The translations under genes were made by a program, and so were the position numbers. DNA of 64,000 bases, from contig JAIQFV010000012.1 of NCBI GenBank assembly GCA_020073085.1, positions 84,825 to 148,824 of the forward strand. Reading direction: 5' to 3'. The stretch comes from Terriglobia bacterium. Its GTDB lineage: Bacteria > Acidobacteriota > Terriglobia > JAIQFV01. Under the pieces are notes generated by a model. It did no database searches. It was not told where the DNA came from and saw only the letters and a program-made list of their open reading frames with translations. This document shows positions 17,858 through 28,941 of this stretch, one piece after another (within the stretch, counting starts at the first letter, position 1; each line of letters begins with the position of its first letter).

Positions 17858-18057
17858 CGGGGTTCCATGGGCTTGCGGCGAATGCGGTCGATTTGAGAAT
17901 ATTGTAAAACCGTTGGATTCTACCAGAGGAGGAGCAGGGGGGCAATTCGAGGGGTGAGCAGCAGTTCGCCCTTTCTGAATTCTCCGCCCACGCGACGCAG
18001 GAACCGGTCTCATTCACATTTGATGAATGAGCGCAGGGTGTGATTAAATCGATCGCA

Positions 18058-18702
18058 ATGGAAACGCATCGTAATGGCCCAGCCCGAGAATTTGACTCCC
18101 GACGGATCGGCGTGTGGATCCTGGCGGGGGTATTGGCTTGGAGCGCTTGGGTGTCCGGCGGCCAAGCCGGGCCCTCTCCGGGTTCCGAGGAAAAGGCGGC
18201 CCGGGTGGCCTCCATCTTCCAATCGCTGAAGGAGAGACCTCCCGGGGACCAGAGTCCGCCTCCCAGCTCGACGATCCGAATCACTGAAGAGGAGTTAAAT
18301 GCTTACCTCGAGCAGGAATACCGGAAGAAACCAAACAGCGGGATGAAATCCGCCACCGTGAAATTGTTCGACGGGAACCGGGTAGCGGCGGATTCGATGA
18401 TCGATGTGGACGAGGTCAAAAGCGACAATTCCATGGGGTTGAAGCTGCTCACCTGGCTGATGAGCGGCAATCAATTGCTCCACGCGGAAGCCAAGTTGAT
18501 ATTCAAGGGCAATACGGTCACCTACGAACTGGAACGCGCGCAATTGAATGGAGTGACCTTGCCCAATGCCCTCGTGGAAAAACTCATCGAGGTGTTAGCC
18601 CGCAGGCAGTCACAGAAGATTGATGTGACCAAGCCCATCCCGCTTTCCACTTCCATCAAACACGTGGAGATCAAGCAGGGATTGTTAATCATCGAGACCT
18701 GA
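18058..18702 (+). CDS. Exported protein of unknown function
   Basis: The 214-residue product has a signal peptide or anchor (residues ~17-36, GVWILAGVLAWSAWVSG) followed by a soluble domain of alternating strands (SATVKLFDGNRVAADSMIDV, HAEAKLIFKGNTVTYELERAQLNG). The pattern recalls small lipid-binding-like periplasmic proteins, but I cannot assign a family. The frame extends to a GTG at 18040; ATG 18058 is the simpler start, though neither has a clear Shine-Dalgarno sequence. It is divergent from the ABC ATPase gene, so the 200 bp between them should hold two promoters. Confidence 0.7.
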   Translation: METHRNGPAREFDSRRIGVWILAGVLAWSAWVSGGQAGPSPGSEEKAARVASIFQSLKERPPGDQSPPPSSTIRITEEELNAYLEQEYRKKPNSGMKSATVKLFDGNRVAADSMIDVDEVKSDNSMGLKLLTWLMSGNQLLHAEAKLIFKGNTVTYELERAQLNGVTLPNALVEKLIEVLARRQSQKIDVTKPIPLSTSIKHVEIKQGLLIIET

Positions 18703-18739
18703 GGATTGCAGGCGAGGCTGCTCGGCCCTGCCCAGTGCG

Positions 18740-18770
18740 CCATGAGGAAGCCCCGCACTCATGGATTTTC
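18740..18770 (+). terminator. Weak hairpin between convergent genes
   Basis: CCATGAG (18740-18746) and CTCATGG (18758-18764) form a 7-bp stem followed by ATTTT. It lies between the convergent exported-protein and APC genes. The U-tract is short, so terminator function is uncertain. Confidence 0.35.
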
Positions 18771-18773
18771 CCC

Positions 18774-20180
18774 TCATTGCTCTCTGCCCGTCTCTGACCG
18801 CTTCTCTCTTCGATGAATGAAATAAACCAAGACGCCCGTCAGCAGCCAGAGCAGACCGATCAGGATCGCGCGGCGGGTCAGATAGAACAGTTCTCCGACC
18901 ACCCCGGCCAGGGCCAGACAGGTCAGCACGGGCTGTCCCGCCACTGAAAACGGTATCCGGAATGGCCGTTCCTGATCGGGTCTCTGGTGCCGCAGAATCA
19001 AGACCGAGAGATTGACGAACACGAATACAATCAAGGCCGCGAACACGCCTGCGGAAGCGACGACGGCGATGTTGCCGATTGCGGTCAAGCCGACCCCGAG
19101 CGCGCCCAGGACGAGAGTCGCCACCGAGGGGGAATGAAAGCGGGGATGAATCGAGGCGAGGAATCCGGGGAGGCGGCCATCCCTTGCCATGGCGAGGCCC
19201 ACGCGGGGCGCCCCGATCAGGCAGCCCATTCCCGAAGTGGCCGTGGCGGCCATTCCCGCGAGCGCGATGAAGGCGGGTGCCATCCACGCGAAGAACGACT
19301 TCGTCGAGAGGGCAGCCCGCATCGCCGTGGCCAGCGGGGCGTCCAGTTTCGGCAGGAGGTTCCAATCCACCACACGAACACAGGTCCAGCCCACCAGGGT
19401 ATAAAGGACCACCACCGTAAGGATCGACGTGACCGTCGCGAGAGGGACGTCCCGTCGCGGGTTCTTTGCTTCTTCGGCGAGGGTACAAATGGCATCGATG
19501 TGCGTTTGCCCGAACGCCACAATGGCAGCCGCCGCGATGACTCCGGCCATTCCCAGCGGCATGAAAGGGGTTTGGAATATCGGTGCAGCGAGGCGAGCCG
19601 TCTTAAGACCAAGGACAATAAAAACGGCAAGGGCCAGTATTTTGACGAAGACCAGCACGTTAATCACGTGCTTGGATAGGGTCAACCCCAGGTAAAGCAG
19701 GAGGGTCGTCAAAACGCCCAGCAAGGCGGCCCAGGCCTGCAATGATAATCCGGGAAACACAAAGCGTGCGTACAGCCCGAAGCCGAGCCACACCGCGGCG
19801 CCAATGATCACGTACTGAGTCATCAGGGTCCATCCCACCACCACGGAGACGAATTCTCCCATTCGCGGAGACAGGGTTGTAAATGCCTCCCGGCAATAAA
19901 CGTAAGAGGCTCCGGCATTCGGATACATCGCTGCCAGCTCTGAAAAACCCAGGGCCGTCAAGGTGGCGACGCTGCCCGCAATCAGGAAACTCAGGAAGAG
20001 CGCCGGGCCCGCCGGGCCCGCCGCGATGCCGGTGAGGACAAAGATTCCTGCACCGATCAGGGAGGCCACGCCAATCGACCATAAATCAAAAAAGGAAAGC
20101 CTTCTTGAAAGTGCAGGGCGCGGCGCGTGTGAGGATCCCTGCGCGGCCGGGGGCAAAGATGAGGCGTTCTCATTAGTCAT
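18774..20180 (-). CDS. APC-superfamily amino acid permease (YfnA/CAT-like)
   Basis: This polytopic protein has about 12-14 hydrophobic segments and 468 residues from ATG 20180. The first helix has the substrate-site break VASLIGAGIFVLTGIAAGPAGPA, very like cationic amino acid transporter-type APC members, and TM3 reads ELAAMYPNAGASYVYCREAF. The downstream loop ending in DGRLPGFLASIHPRFHSPSVA is also family-typical. The frame extends to a TTG at 20240 but the ATG is preferred. A ~20-residue Ser/Pro-rich N-terminus precedes the first helix. The substrate is probably an amino acid; it lies downstream of the foldase gene, beyond that gene's terminator. Confidence 0.91.
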   Translation of the reverse strand: MTNENASSLPPAAQGSSHAPRPALSRRLSFFDLWSIGVASLIGAGIFVLTGIAAGPAGPALFLSFLIAGSVATLTALGFSELAAMYPNAGASYVYCREAFTTLSPRMGEFVSVVVGWTLMTQYVIIGAAVWLGFGLYARFVFPGLSLQAWAALLGVLTTLLLYLGLTLSKHVINVLVFVKILALAVFIVLGLKTARLAAPIFQTPFMPLGMAGVIAAAAIVAFGQTHIDAICTLAEEAKNPRRDVPLATVTSILTVVVLYTLVGWTCVRVVDWNLLPKLDAPLATAMRAALSTKSFFAWMAPAFIALAGMAATATSGMGCLIGAPRVGLAMARDGRLPGFLASIHPRFHSPSVATLVLGALGVGLTAIGNIAVVASAGVFAALIVFVFVNLSVLILRHQRPDQERPFRIPFSVAGQPVLTCLALAGVVGELFYLTRRAILIGLLWLLTGVLVYFIHRREKRSETGREQ

Positions 20181-20289
20181 GTGAAGTTGAGATCTTGATG
20201 ACCGGAGGCTTGCAATCGAAATCCGGTTTGATTGTATCAACCCCGGGGTTCAGGAGAAAGCGATTATGGAGATGCGAACCCGGAAGAAA

Positions 20290-20326
20290 CAAAAAAACCG
20301 ATGCGGGATATGGGAATCCGCACCGG
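20290..20326 (-). terminator. Intrinsic terminator of the ppiD-like gene
   Basis: Read on the minus strand, CCGGTGCGGAT pairs with ATCCCGCATCGG around a short loop. The hairpin is followed directly by seven T residues. It lies about 150 bp beyond the stop codon of the foldase gene and before the APC permease gene. Confidence 0.82.
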
Positions 20327-20472
20327 TTCGAATCGACGCACAGCGTGGCGCTGAGGCAGAATCAGCTCCCCGTGCGACGTTCCAGTTGGTTCAAACAAAC
20401 CGTTCCCGCCCCAAGAAACGGAACCCAGGATCCTCGCTCCCCGGGGCGCCGGGATGGCTCACCCATGGATCA

Positions 20473-22413
20473 TCAGACCACCCGGCGATTCAAGGCCGCA
20501 TTCAGCGCCTTCTCATTGATCTTCACCTTGCCCTCGCGCAATGCGCGGGCGAGCAACTCCTCCTGGAAGGACTGAAAGGCGTTGCCGCGCTTCTGTTCCT
20601 GCAGGGATGCGGTGGTGGCCGCCCTGGCCTTCTCAAAATCCTCCGGCTTTACTTCTTCCTTCGCCTTGATTCGGAAGACCACGAATTTGTTCCCGAGCTT
20701 GAGGGCGCTCGAGGTTTCGCCCACCTTCATCCCAAATGCCACATTGCTGATATCTCGCGTGTCGCCCAGCTTTTTATCAGGAGCGTTCCGCTTGAAGGGT
20801 TCCGTGGTCTCGGCCTTGAATCCCGCCGATCTGGCTGAAGCCGAAAGATCCCTGGCCGAAGCGGCCGCCTTTGCAAAGGCCTCGGCTTTCTTCTTCGCCA
20901 ACGTCGATGCCTGCTCGTCCTTAAACGCCTTCTCAACCCGGGCGCGCACTTCCGAGAGCTCGGGAACGTGCGGCGATTCAATCGCCACCACCTCGGGAAC
21001 CGCGAAACCTGTGCTGATTCGGACGGGCTGTCCGCACCTGTTCAGCGGGGTCCCGAAGATTCTTTTCTCAAAGTCGGGATTGCTGCCGACCTCCGGCACC
21101 GTGTCACCGACCGCGAACAGGGGCGTCTCGCGGACCTCCGCGCCAAACTGCTTGGCGATGGCCTCGAGATCCGCCGGCTTGGCCGAGGCAGACGCATAAA
21201 TCTGGTCGGCGAGGGCGCTGCCCTCACGATCCGCCTTTTGTGCCATGAGGGTCGGCCGGATCTGCTCCTTGGCTTCCTCGAAACTCATCGTGTGGGCCCC
21301 CTGATGTTCCATCGCCTTGATGATATGAAAACCAAACCGGGTGGTGACCAGATCACTGACGGCGCCCACGCCCAAGGAAAGCGCCACTTGTTTGAACTCG
21401 GGAACAAAGGGGGTGCTCTCATCCACCCAGCCCAACGCTCCGCCGGATGCTTTCGTGCCGGGATCCTCGGAGTATTCTTTCGCCAATTGAACGAAATCGG
21501 CTCCCGCCCGGGCCTTTGCCAGAACTTCAAGTGCTTTCTGCCTGACCTTCTCAACCTCATCAGGCGACTTACCGGTCGTACTGAATAGTATGTGGTTGAC
21601 CCGGGTGCGGTCGTTGACGAAATACCGGATACGGTTTTGATCGTAATACTGCCGCAGATCCTCATCGGTAATCTTCAGATTGGCACGGATCTTGGTCATG
21701 CTGACGAGGAGATATTTTGCCCGGCGTTGTTCCGACGTCATGAATTTCTGCTTGTTGGTTTCGTAATATTTTTTCAGTCCCGCCTCGTCCACCGGGGCCG
21801 ATTTCTCGATCTCCACGGGGTCGAACAACACGTAATCGAGCGTGACTTTTTCATTGTTGTTACGGTAGGACTGCGCCACCTCCTCCGGCGTCACAATGAT
21901 GGAATCCGTTATCAGGTGGCGGAGTTTTTCGATCAGAATCTGGTCGCGTTCACTGGCCTCGAATTCCTCCACCGACATCCCGGTCTGCTGAATGACGCGG
22001 CTATACGCCTGCATGTTCACCCCACCCCCCATTTGCTGGAACAGGGGAATGGAGAGAATTCTTTCTTTTAACTCGCGGTCGCTGGCGTCCAGCCCGAAGG
22101 TCTTCGCCTCTTGAATCAGCAGCTTCTGCGTAATCATCTCGTCGAGCAACTGCCGGGGCACCCCCACCTTCTTCAGGAACTCGATGTCTTTGGGGTAGTT
22201 GGACCCTTTCAGAAAGCGTTTGAAGGCGGTTTCAAAGTCGCGCGAGGTGACTTCCGTTTTCCCTACCTCGGCCACTGCCGCACTGGAACCGGCATCACTG
22301 ATCGTGCCGGATGTCGGAATAAAAAAGACCACCATGCCCAGCGCCATGATGCCCGTGATGAATCCCAGAATCCACTTCATCGCGGCTTTTTGCTTACGGA
22401 ACAGATCAAGCAT
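20473..22413 (-). CDS. ppiD: PpiD/SurA-type peptidyl-prolyl isomerase, membrane-anchored periplasmic foldase
   Basis: The 646-residue protein has an N-terminal signal anchor (WILGFITGIMALGMVVFF), a SurA_N-like chaperone region (~40-240), and a parvulin rotamase domain (~255-365). The rotamase domain shows RVNHILFSTTG, AKEYSEDPGTKASGGALGWVD and FGFHIIKAMEH. A second, degenerate parvulin-like and coiled C-terminal part follows. Length and order match PpiD, which assists folding of outer-membrane and secreted proteins at the periplasmic face of the inner membrane. ATG 22413 is preceded by GGAAGGAGT. A strong terminator follows at about 20290-20326. The name ppiD is by architecture; orthology is not proven. 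Confidence 0.9.
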   Translation of the reverse strand: MLDLFRKQKAAMKWILGFITGIMALGMVVFFIPTSGTISDAGSSAAVAEVGKTEVTSRDFETAFKRFLKGSNYPKDIEFLKKVGVPRQLLDEMITQKLLIQEAKTFGLDASDRELKERILSIPLFQQMGGGVNMQAYSRVIQQTGMSVEEFEASERDQILIEKLRHLITDSIIVTPEEVAQSYRNNNEKVTLDYVLFDPVEIEKSAPVDEAGLKKYYETNKQKFMTSEQRRAKYLLVSMTKIRANLKITDEDLRQYYDQNRIRYFVNDRTRVNHILFSTTGKSPDEVEKVRQKALEVLAKARAGADFVQLAKEYSEDPGTKASGGALGWVDESTPFVPEFKQVALSLGVGAVSDLVTTRFGFHIIKAMEHQGAHTMSFEEAKEQIRPTLMAQKADREGSALADQIYASASAKPADLEAIAKQFGAEVRETPLFAVGDTVPEVGSNPDFEKRIFGTPLNRCGQPVRISTGFAVPEVVAIESPHVPELSEVRARVEKAFKDEQASTLAKKKAEAFAKAAASARDLSASARSAGFKAETTEPFKRNAPDKKLGDTRDISNVAFGMKVGETSSALKLGNKFVVFRIKAKEEVKPEDFEKARAATTASLQEQKRGNAFQSFQEELLARALREGKVKINEKALNAALNRRVV

Positions 22414-24174
<1,761 letters not shown>

Positions 24175-24226
24175 TGGGAAAACTTCAAGCCGCCAGGGCC
24201 TCGTCCGGCGGTTGAAGGGTACGACC

Positions 24227-25051
24227 ATGAACGCATTTCTGACTCGAAGAAAAAACTGGGTGACGCTCAGCCTGACGCTGCTCACACAGTTGATCCTTTT
24301 AGGGGCTCAAGTCACCGACCGTAACAACGTCAGGTTTGTTCGGATCTGGGCCAACTTCCTCATCATCCCGGCGGAACAATTCACCTCAGCCACGGTCGAT
24401 ATCACGAGCAACGTGTGGCACCGCTATATTGCCCTTCGACATGCCTCGGAAGAAAACCACCAGTTGAAGGAACAGATTCAGGCCCTGTCCCTTGAGAAGA
24501 ACCGGTTGGATGCGGAAGTCCAGGCAAGCCGGCGGCTGCAGGCGCTCCTCAATTTGAAGGAAGCCGCCCCCTGGGCCAGCGTGGCCGGTGAAGTCATTGG
24601 GAGTTCTCCCAGTGAAGCCTTCAAGTCCATCATCATCAACACCGGAGTCAATGCCGGCCTGAGCAACAACCTGCCCGTTCTGACCCCAGACGGCGTGGTC
24701 GGCCGGATCGTCCGTGTGTCGGCTCACTCTTCCTGGGTGCAACTGATCACCGACAGCGAGAGCGGGGTGGGCGTGGTGTTTGAGAAGTCGCGCGTTCACG
24801 GAGTCGCGAAGGGTTCGGGCGGCAGCCTTTTGGACGTTGAGTATGTGGTGAATGAAGAGAACATTTCGGTCGGAGATGCCATCCGGACCTCGGGGGAAGA
24901 CCAGATTTATCCCAAGGATTTCCTGGTGGGGACGGTGGTCTCGGTGCAATCGGGTAGCGGAATCTTTAAGAAAATCACCGCCCTTCCCGCGGCGCAACTG
25001 TCGCGACTGGAAGAGGTGTTGGTCATGAAAAAAACATCAAAGCGCGAATAA
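24227..25051 (+). CDS. mreC: Rod shape-determining protein MreC
   Basis: The 274-residue bitopic inner-membrane protein has a short cytoplasmic N-terminus, one TM helix (~14-34) and a coiled coil (~65-105, rich in E, K and L). A periplasmic beta domain follows with the family motif VVGRIVRVSAHSSWVQLITD (~155-175). It links MreB filaments to PBP2 and RodA. ATG 24227 is preferred over the long upstream frame from 24014, which overlaps mreB. Gene spacing to mreB is 52 bp, to mreD 58 bp. Confidence 0.96.
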   Translation: MNAFLTRRKNWVTLSLTLLTQLILLGAQVTDRNNVRFVRIWANFLIIPAEQFTSATVDITSNVWHRYIALRHASEENHQLKEQIQALSLEKNRLDAEVQASRRLQALLNLKEAAPWASVAGEVIGSSPSEAFKSIIINTGVNAGLSNNLPVLTPDGVVGRIVRVSAHSSWVQLITDSESGVGVVFEKSRVHGVAKGSGGSLLDVEYVVNEENISVGDAIRTSGEDQIYPKDFLVGTVVSVQSGSGIFKKITALPAAQLSRLEEVLVMKKTSKRE

Positions 25052-25109
25052 CACTCCCGCGAGGCAGCGACGGCTTCGCGAGCGGGGTCCCGGCGGACGG
25101 GTTGACTGA

Positions 25110-25598
25110 ATGGAGCGTCTCCGTTATTCGATTTGGGTCATCGCCCTGTTTGTGGTCATCTCGGTGCTGGTGCAGTCGAAGCTGCCCCTCTGGCTGCCCC
25201 GGACCTCGTGGCTGGATCTCCCCCTGATTGTGACCATCTATTTTGGACTGTCCTACCGGGATTCGATCCGCGGGATGTCCATCGGGGTGGTGGCCGGGCT
25301 GCTTCAGGATGCGCTGTCCCATGGCCCCGTTGGAATTAATGGCCTGACAAAAACCGTGGTGGGATTCTTCACCTCTTCGGTCAGCGGACGGATTGAAGTG
25401 GAGCATACAGCGATTCGCATGACCGCGTTATGGCTATTCAGCGTCGTCGATCTGGGGGTATTTGCGGTGCTGGAGAAGATCTTTTTTTCTTCGCGTTTTT
25501 CTTGGGCCCACTATCACTTTGTGTTCTCCCCGATCCTGAATGCGGTCATTGGCCTCCCTCTCTTCTACCTCGGCGACCGACTCCGCAAGAAAGATTGA
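25110..25598 (+). CDS. mreD: Rod shape-determining protein MreD
   Basis: A 162-residue, strongly hydrophobic protein with five or six membrane segments; the FGLSYRDSIRGMSIGVVAGLLQDALS region fits the MreD pattern of a glycine-rich helix followed by a polar turn. Length matches the family. It is placed between mreC and mrdA, the standard order, and by family supports the elongasome at the inner membrane. The start is ATG 25110 with no strong Shine-Dalgarno sequence, suggesting translational dependence on upstream genes. Confidence 0.93.
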   Translation: MERLRYSIWVIALFVVISVLVQSKLPLWLPRTSWLDLPLIVTIYFGLSYRDSIRGMSIGVVAGLLQDALSHGPVGINGLTKTVVGFFTSSVSGRIEVEHTAIRMTALWLFSVVDLGVFAVLEKIFFSSRFSWAHYHFVFSPILNAVIGLPLFYLGDRLRKKD

Positions 25599-25622
25599 AA
25601 ACCCTGGTTTAGGCAGTCGAGC

Positions 25623-27521
25623 ATGGATTATCGCGATCTTTTTTCAGATAACACCAAGTCTCAGATCCGGCGGATCCCTCTGATTGAACGCGGACTGGCC
25701 GGAGTGTTCGTCGTGTTGCTGGCCGGTTTCGCCTATCTGCAGCTCGTTGAATCCCCGCGATACCTGGACCTGGCCGAACGCAACCGCGTCCGCCTGATCC
25801 CCCTGGTCGCGCCGCGGGGACGTATTCTGGATCGCGACGGCCGCGTGATCGTGGACAACCGTTCCGCGTACTCCGTGGCCCTCATGCGCGAGAACGTCAA
25901 GAATCTCAATCTCTCCGTCGATGCGATAGCCGAGGGCCTGGGGTTGGACCGGGCCGTTGTGCTCGACCGCATCACGAAATTCAAACATACCCCCTCCTTT
26001 CAGCCGATCATCATCAAGGAAGACGCCGGGAGTGCCGATGTGGCGTTCGTTGAGGCACACCGCCTCGAGTACCCGGAGTTGGAGATCATATTGCTCCCGC
26101 GGCGCAACTATCCCCCGAATGGAATGGCCGCACATCTGCTCGGCTATGTCGGCGACGTGACGCCGGAGATGTTGGGCAGCAAGGAGTACGCCAATCTTCA
26201 GGCGGGCGATGTCGTGGGAAAGTCAGGCGTCGAGTTTACGTACAATGACTTCCTGACGGGCAAAGACGGGTATAAGCGGGTCATCGTCAATAGCCGCGGA
26301 CGCGAGATGGGAAAACTCGAACAGCTGGACCCCATCCCCGGAAGGCAGTTGAAATTGACCGTGGACCTGGATTTGCAGCGTGTCGCCGAGGAATCGATGG
26401 GAGACCGCTCCGGTGCAGTGGTGGTCCTGAATCCGCAGACGGGCGAAGTGCTGGCGATGGTTTCTCATCCCGCTTTCGACCCCAATGAGTTTGCGGGACG
26501 TATGGGAGCGGCGCAGTGGCAGGCCATCCAGAACGATCCCAACCGGCCCCTGCTCAATCGCGCCATCCAGGCCCGCTTCTCCCCGGGTTCTGTCTTCAAG
26601 ATCATCATGGCCACGGCAGGCATGGAGGCCGGCACCGTGACCCCGGCGACCTCGTACCACTGCGCGGGGTCCATTGTGCTTTACGGAAATCTGTTTCATT
26701 GCCATGGCGGGCACGGCCATGGAACCGTCGGACTTCATCAGGCCATCGTCAATTCCTGTAACATTTTCTTCTACAATGTCGGCAAGACCCTCGGGATCGA
26801 CCGGATCAGCTATTACGCCCACAAGCTCGGGCTCGGGGACAAGACCGGCATCGATCTGCCCAACGAGGATCCCGGTCTCATCCCTTCTCCGGAATGGAAG
26901 AGGAAAGTCCGCTACCAGCCATGGTACCTCGGTGAAACCATCTCCGTCTCCATCGGCCAGGGAGCCGTGGGGGTGACACCCTTGCAGATCGTCCGTTCGC
27001 TGGGTGGCATTGCCCTTGGAGGGATCTTCCGCCAGCCGCACCTGGTGGACTGGCAGCAAAACGAGGGGTTCGCGACACCGAACACCAACCCCGTCGATGA
27101 AAAATTTGATTTGAGACCGACCACCGTGGATGAGATCTCGCGAGGCATGTGGGGCGTGGTGAATGAAGGGGGCACCGGCACACGGGCGAGGCTGCCCGAT
27201 GTCGAGGTCTGTGGCAAGACCGGGACCGTCCAGGTCGTTGGCAGTGGAGCCAAGGTCAAGCAAACGGCGGGAAGCGAGTTTGGAAATCACGGCTGGTTCG
27301 TGGCTTTTGCCCCTCGCGAGCGCCCCGAAATAGCCGTGGCGGTCATCGTCGAGCACGGCGGCTATGGCGGTGACATTTCCGCCCCCATCGTGCACGACAT
27401 TCTCAAGACCTATTTCGACAAGAAGCACGTGAAACCCTCGCCCAAGGTGCCCGTGCAATTGACCGCACTGCCGAACGACATGGCATCGCACCGGCAGGGG
27501 ACAAGAAAGATCGAGAACTGA
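25623..27521 (+). CDS. mrdA: Penicillin-binding protein 2, elongation transpeptidase
   Basis: The 632-residue bitopic protein has one N-terminal TM helix (LAGVFVVLLAGFAYLQLVE), a PBP-dimer pedestal domain and a C-terminal transpeptidase. The active-site SxxK is in FSPGSVFK (Ser ~323), SxN is in VNSCNIFFYN, and KTG is in VCGKTGTVQVVG. It cross-links peptidoglycan during side-wall growth, working with RodA, which is encoded 52 bp downstream. Start ATG 25623 follows mreD by 24 bp. Confidence 0.97.
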   Translation: MDYRDLFSDNTKSQIRRIPLIERGLAGVFVVLLAGFAYLQLVESPRYLDLAERNRVRLIPLVAPRGRILDRDGRVIVDNRSAYSVALMRENVKNLNLSVDAIAEGLGLDRAVVLDRITKFKHTPSFQPIIIKEDAGSADVAFVEAHRLEYPELEIILLPRRNYPPNGMAAHLLGYVGDVTPEMLGSKEYANLQAGDVVGKSGVEFTYNDFLTGKDGYKRVIVNSRGREMGKLEQLDPIPGRQLKLTVDLDLQRVAEESMGDRSGAVVVLNPQTGEVLAMVSHPAFDPNEFAGRMGAAQWQAIQNDPNRPLLNRAIQARFSPGSVFKIIMATAGMEAGTVTPATSYHCAGSIVLYGNLFHCHGGHGHGTVGLHQAIVNSCNIFFYNVGKTLGIDRISYYAHKLGLGDKTGIDLPNEDPGLIPSPEWKRKVRYQPWYLGETISVSIGQGAVGVTPLQIVRSLGGIALGGIFRQPHLVDWQQNEGFATPNTNPVDEKFDLRPTTVDEISRGMWGVVNEGGTGTRARLPDVEVCGKTGTVQVVGSGAKVKQTAGSEFGNHGWFVAFAPRERPEIAVAVIVEHGGYGGDISAPIVHDILKTYFDKKHVKPSPKVPVQLTALPNDMASHRQGTRKIEN

Positions 27522-27573
27522 GCGCCGCCGGGTTTTCAGAACGGCGCTTGACCGGGAAAGACCGAAAGGCAAC

Positions 27574-28662
27574 ATGGCAAAAAGGGGTTCCATTGCTGAT
27601 TTCGATTGGTGGCTGCTGCTGGCCGTGCTGGCACTGGCCGGAATCGGCCTGATTGAGATTTACAGCTCTACCATCCACACCAAGTACGCCGGACTCCATA
27701 TCCGTCAGCTCTACTGGGTGCTGTTGGGACTGGGGTTGATGTGGATCGCCGTGCTCGTCGATTATCACTTCATCATCGAGCATGTGCCCCTGCTGTATTT
27801 GTTTGGTGTGCTGCTCCTGATTCTGGTGATGGTCATGGGGCAAACCAACCTCGGATCCAAGCGGTGGCTGGGATATGGGGCCTTTTCGATCCAGCCGTCC
27901 GAGGTGTTCAAACTCATTCTTGTTTTGACTTTGGCACGCTATTTCAGCGAGCGCCGCAACCGGGAACTCAACTGGATCGATTTGTTTCAGGTGGGAATCC
28001 TGGTGATCATTCCCTTTGCTCTGATTCTGGCTCAGCCCGACCTGGGAACCGCGCTGACTTTCTTTCCGATTCTGGCGGTGGGAATGTGGCTTGCCGGCGT
28101 CCGCTGGAAAATGGTGGCCACACTGGGCCTCGCCGTCGCGCTGGTGCTGCCCATGGGATGGTTTGTGCTCAAGCCCTACCAGCGGGACCGTCTCATGACG
28201 TTTATCCATTCGGATGCCGATCCGTTGGGTCGCGGGTACCAGATTGCCCAATCTAAAATTGCCGTGGGTTCGGGGGGACTGTTCGGCAAGGGATTCTTAA
28301 ACGGCAGTCAGAACCGTCTCGGGTACGTCCCGCATCGCCACACCGATTTCATTTTTTCGGTGGTGGCAGAAGAGCAGGGCTTCCTGGGAGTGGCCGTCGT
28401 GCTTTCGCTGTTTTCCTTCGTCATTTTCAGGTCGATCCGGCATGCGCGAACCGCGCGGGACCGGTACGGAGTCTTCATCGTCATGGGGGTCGTCGCCCTG
28501 TTTGCGTTCCATGTCATCGTCAATGTGGGCGTGATCATCGGGTTCATGCCAGTGACGGGAATCCCGTTGCCCCTGGTCAGTTCCGGGGGCTCCGCCATCC
28601 TGACGACATTCCTCGCCCTGGGCCTGGTGCTGAATGTCCGCATGCGCCGATACGTCAATTAG
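27574..28662 (+). CDS. rodA: Rod shape-determining SEDS glycosyltransferase RodA
   Basis: The 362-residue SEDS-family protein has about ten membrane helices. Family segments include FSIQPSEVFKL, the AQPDLGTAL segment with the functionally important Asp, and GIPLPLVSSGGSA near the C-terminus. It polymerises lipid II into glycan strands and pairs with the PBP2 encoded upstream. GAAAGGCAAC precedes ATG 27574. It is the last gene of the mre operon; a 280-bp gap follows. Confidence 0.97.
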   Translation: MAKRGSIADFDWWLLLAVLALAGIGLIEIYSSTIHTKYAGLHIRQLYWVLLGLGLMWIAVLVDYHFIIEHVPLLYLFGVLLLILVMVMGQTNLGSKRWLGYGAFSIQPSEVFKLILVLTLARYFSERRNRELNWIDLFQVGILVIIPFALILAQPDLGTALTFFPILAVGMWLAGVRWKMVATLGLAVALVLPMGWFVLKPYQRDRLMTFIHSDADPLGRGYQIAQSKIAVGSGGLFGKGFLNGSQNRLGYVPHRHTDFIFSVVAEEQGFLGVAVVLSLFSFVIFRSIRHARTARDRYGVFIVMGVVALFAFHVIVNVGVIIGFMPVTGIPLPLVSSGGSAILTTFLALGLVLNVRMRRYVN

Positions 28663-28823
28663 CCGCGTTTTAAGTTGAAGAAAGGATCATGGGCCAGAGT
28701 TCGATCCTGCTCTTGTCCGGCCCCACGAAAAGTCCCTCCGCTCCACCGTCATCAAGAGCGATTCACCCGGACCCCGGCAAGAGGTGAACCCTCAGCCATC
28801 CCGGAAACGATAAATTATGCCGT

Positions 28824-28852
28824 GTCCATTCGAGGGCATTTGATTATATAAT
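28824..28852 (+). promoter_or_regulatory. Candidate sigma70-type promoter for the radical SAM/DUF2344 gene
   Basis: A consensus -10 hexamer TATAAT at 28847-28852 lies 89 bp before the start codon of the radical SAM/DUF2344 gene. The -35 position at 17-bp spacing (28824-28829) is a poor match, so this is supported mainly by the -10 box. Confidence 0.4.
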
Positions 28853-28941
28853 CGCTGGCCATAAGCATATCCCTCTGACACTGGCCCCCGGGACCACGTG
28901 CGTTCCCGGATGAGTTGACCTGGAGGGCAGAAGGTCTTTGT

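Noticed and set aside
20311..20335. GGTTCGAATC resembling a tRNA T loop
   Set aside because: It is part of the terminator region; no cloverleaf can be formed.
20266..20838. Plus-strand frames opposite the ppiD-like gene
   Set aside because: They are antisense shadows of a long conserved CDS and of its terminator.
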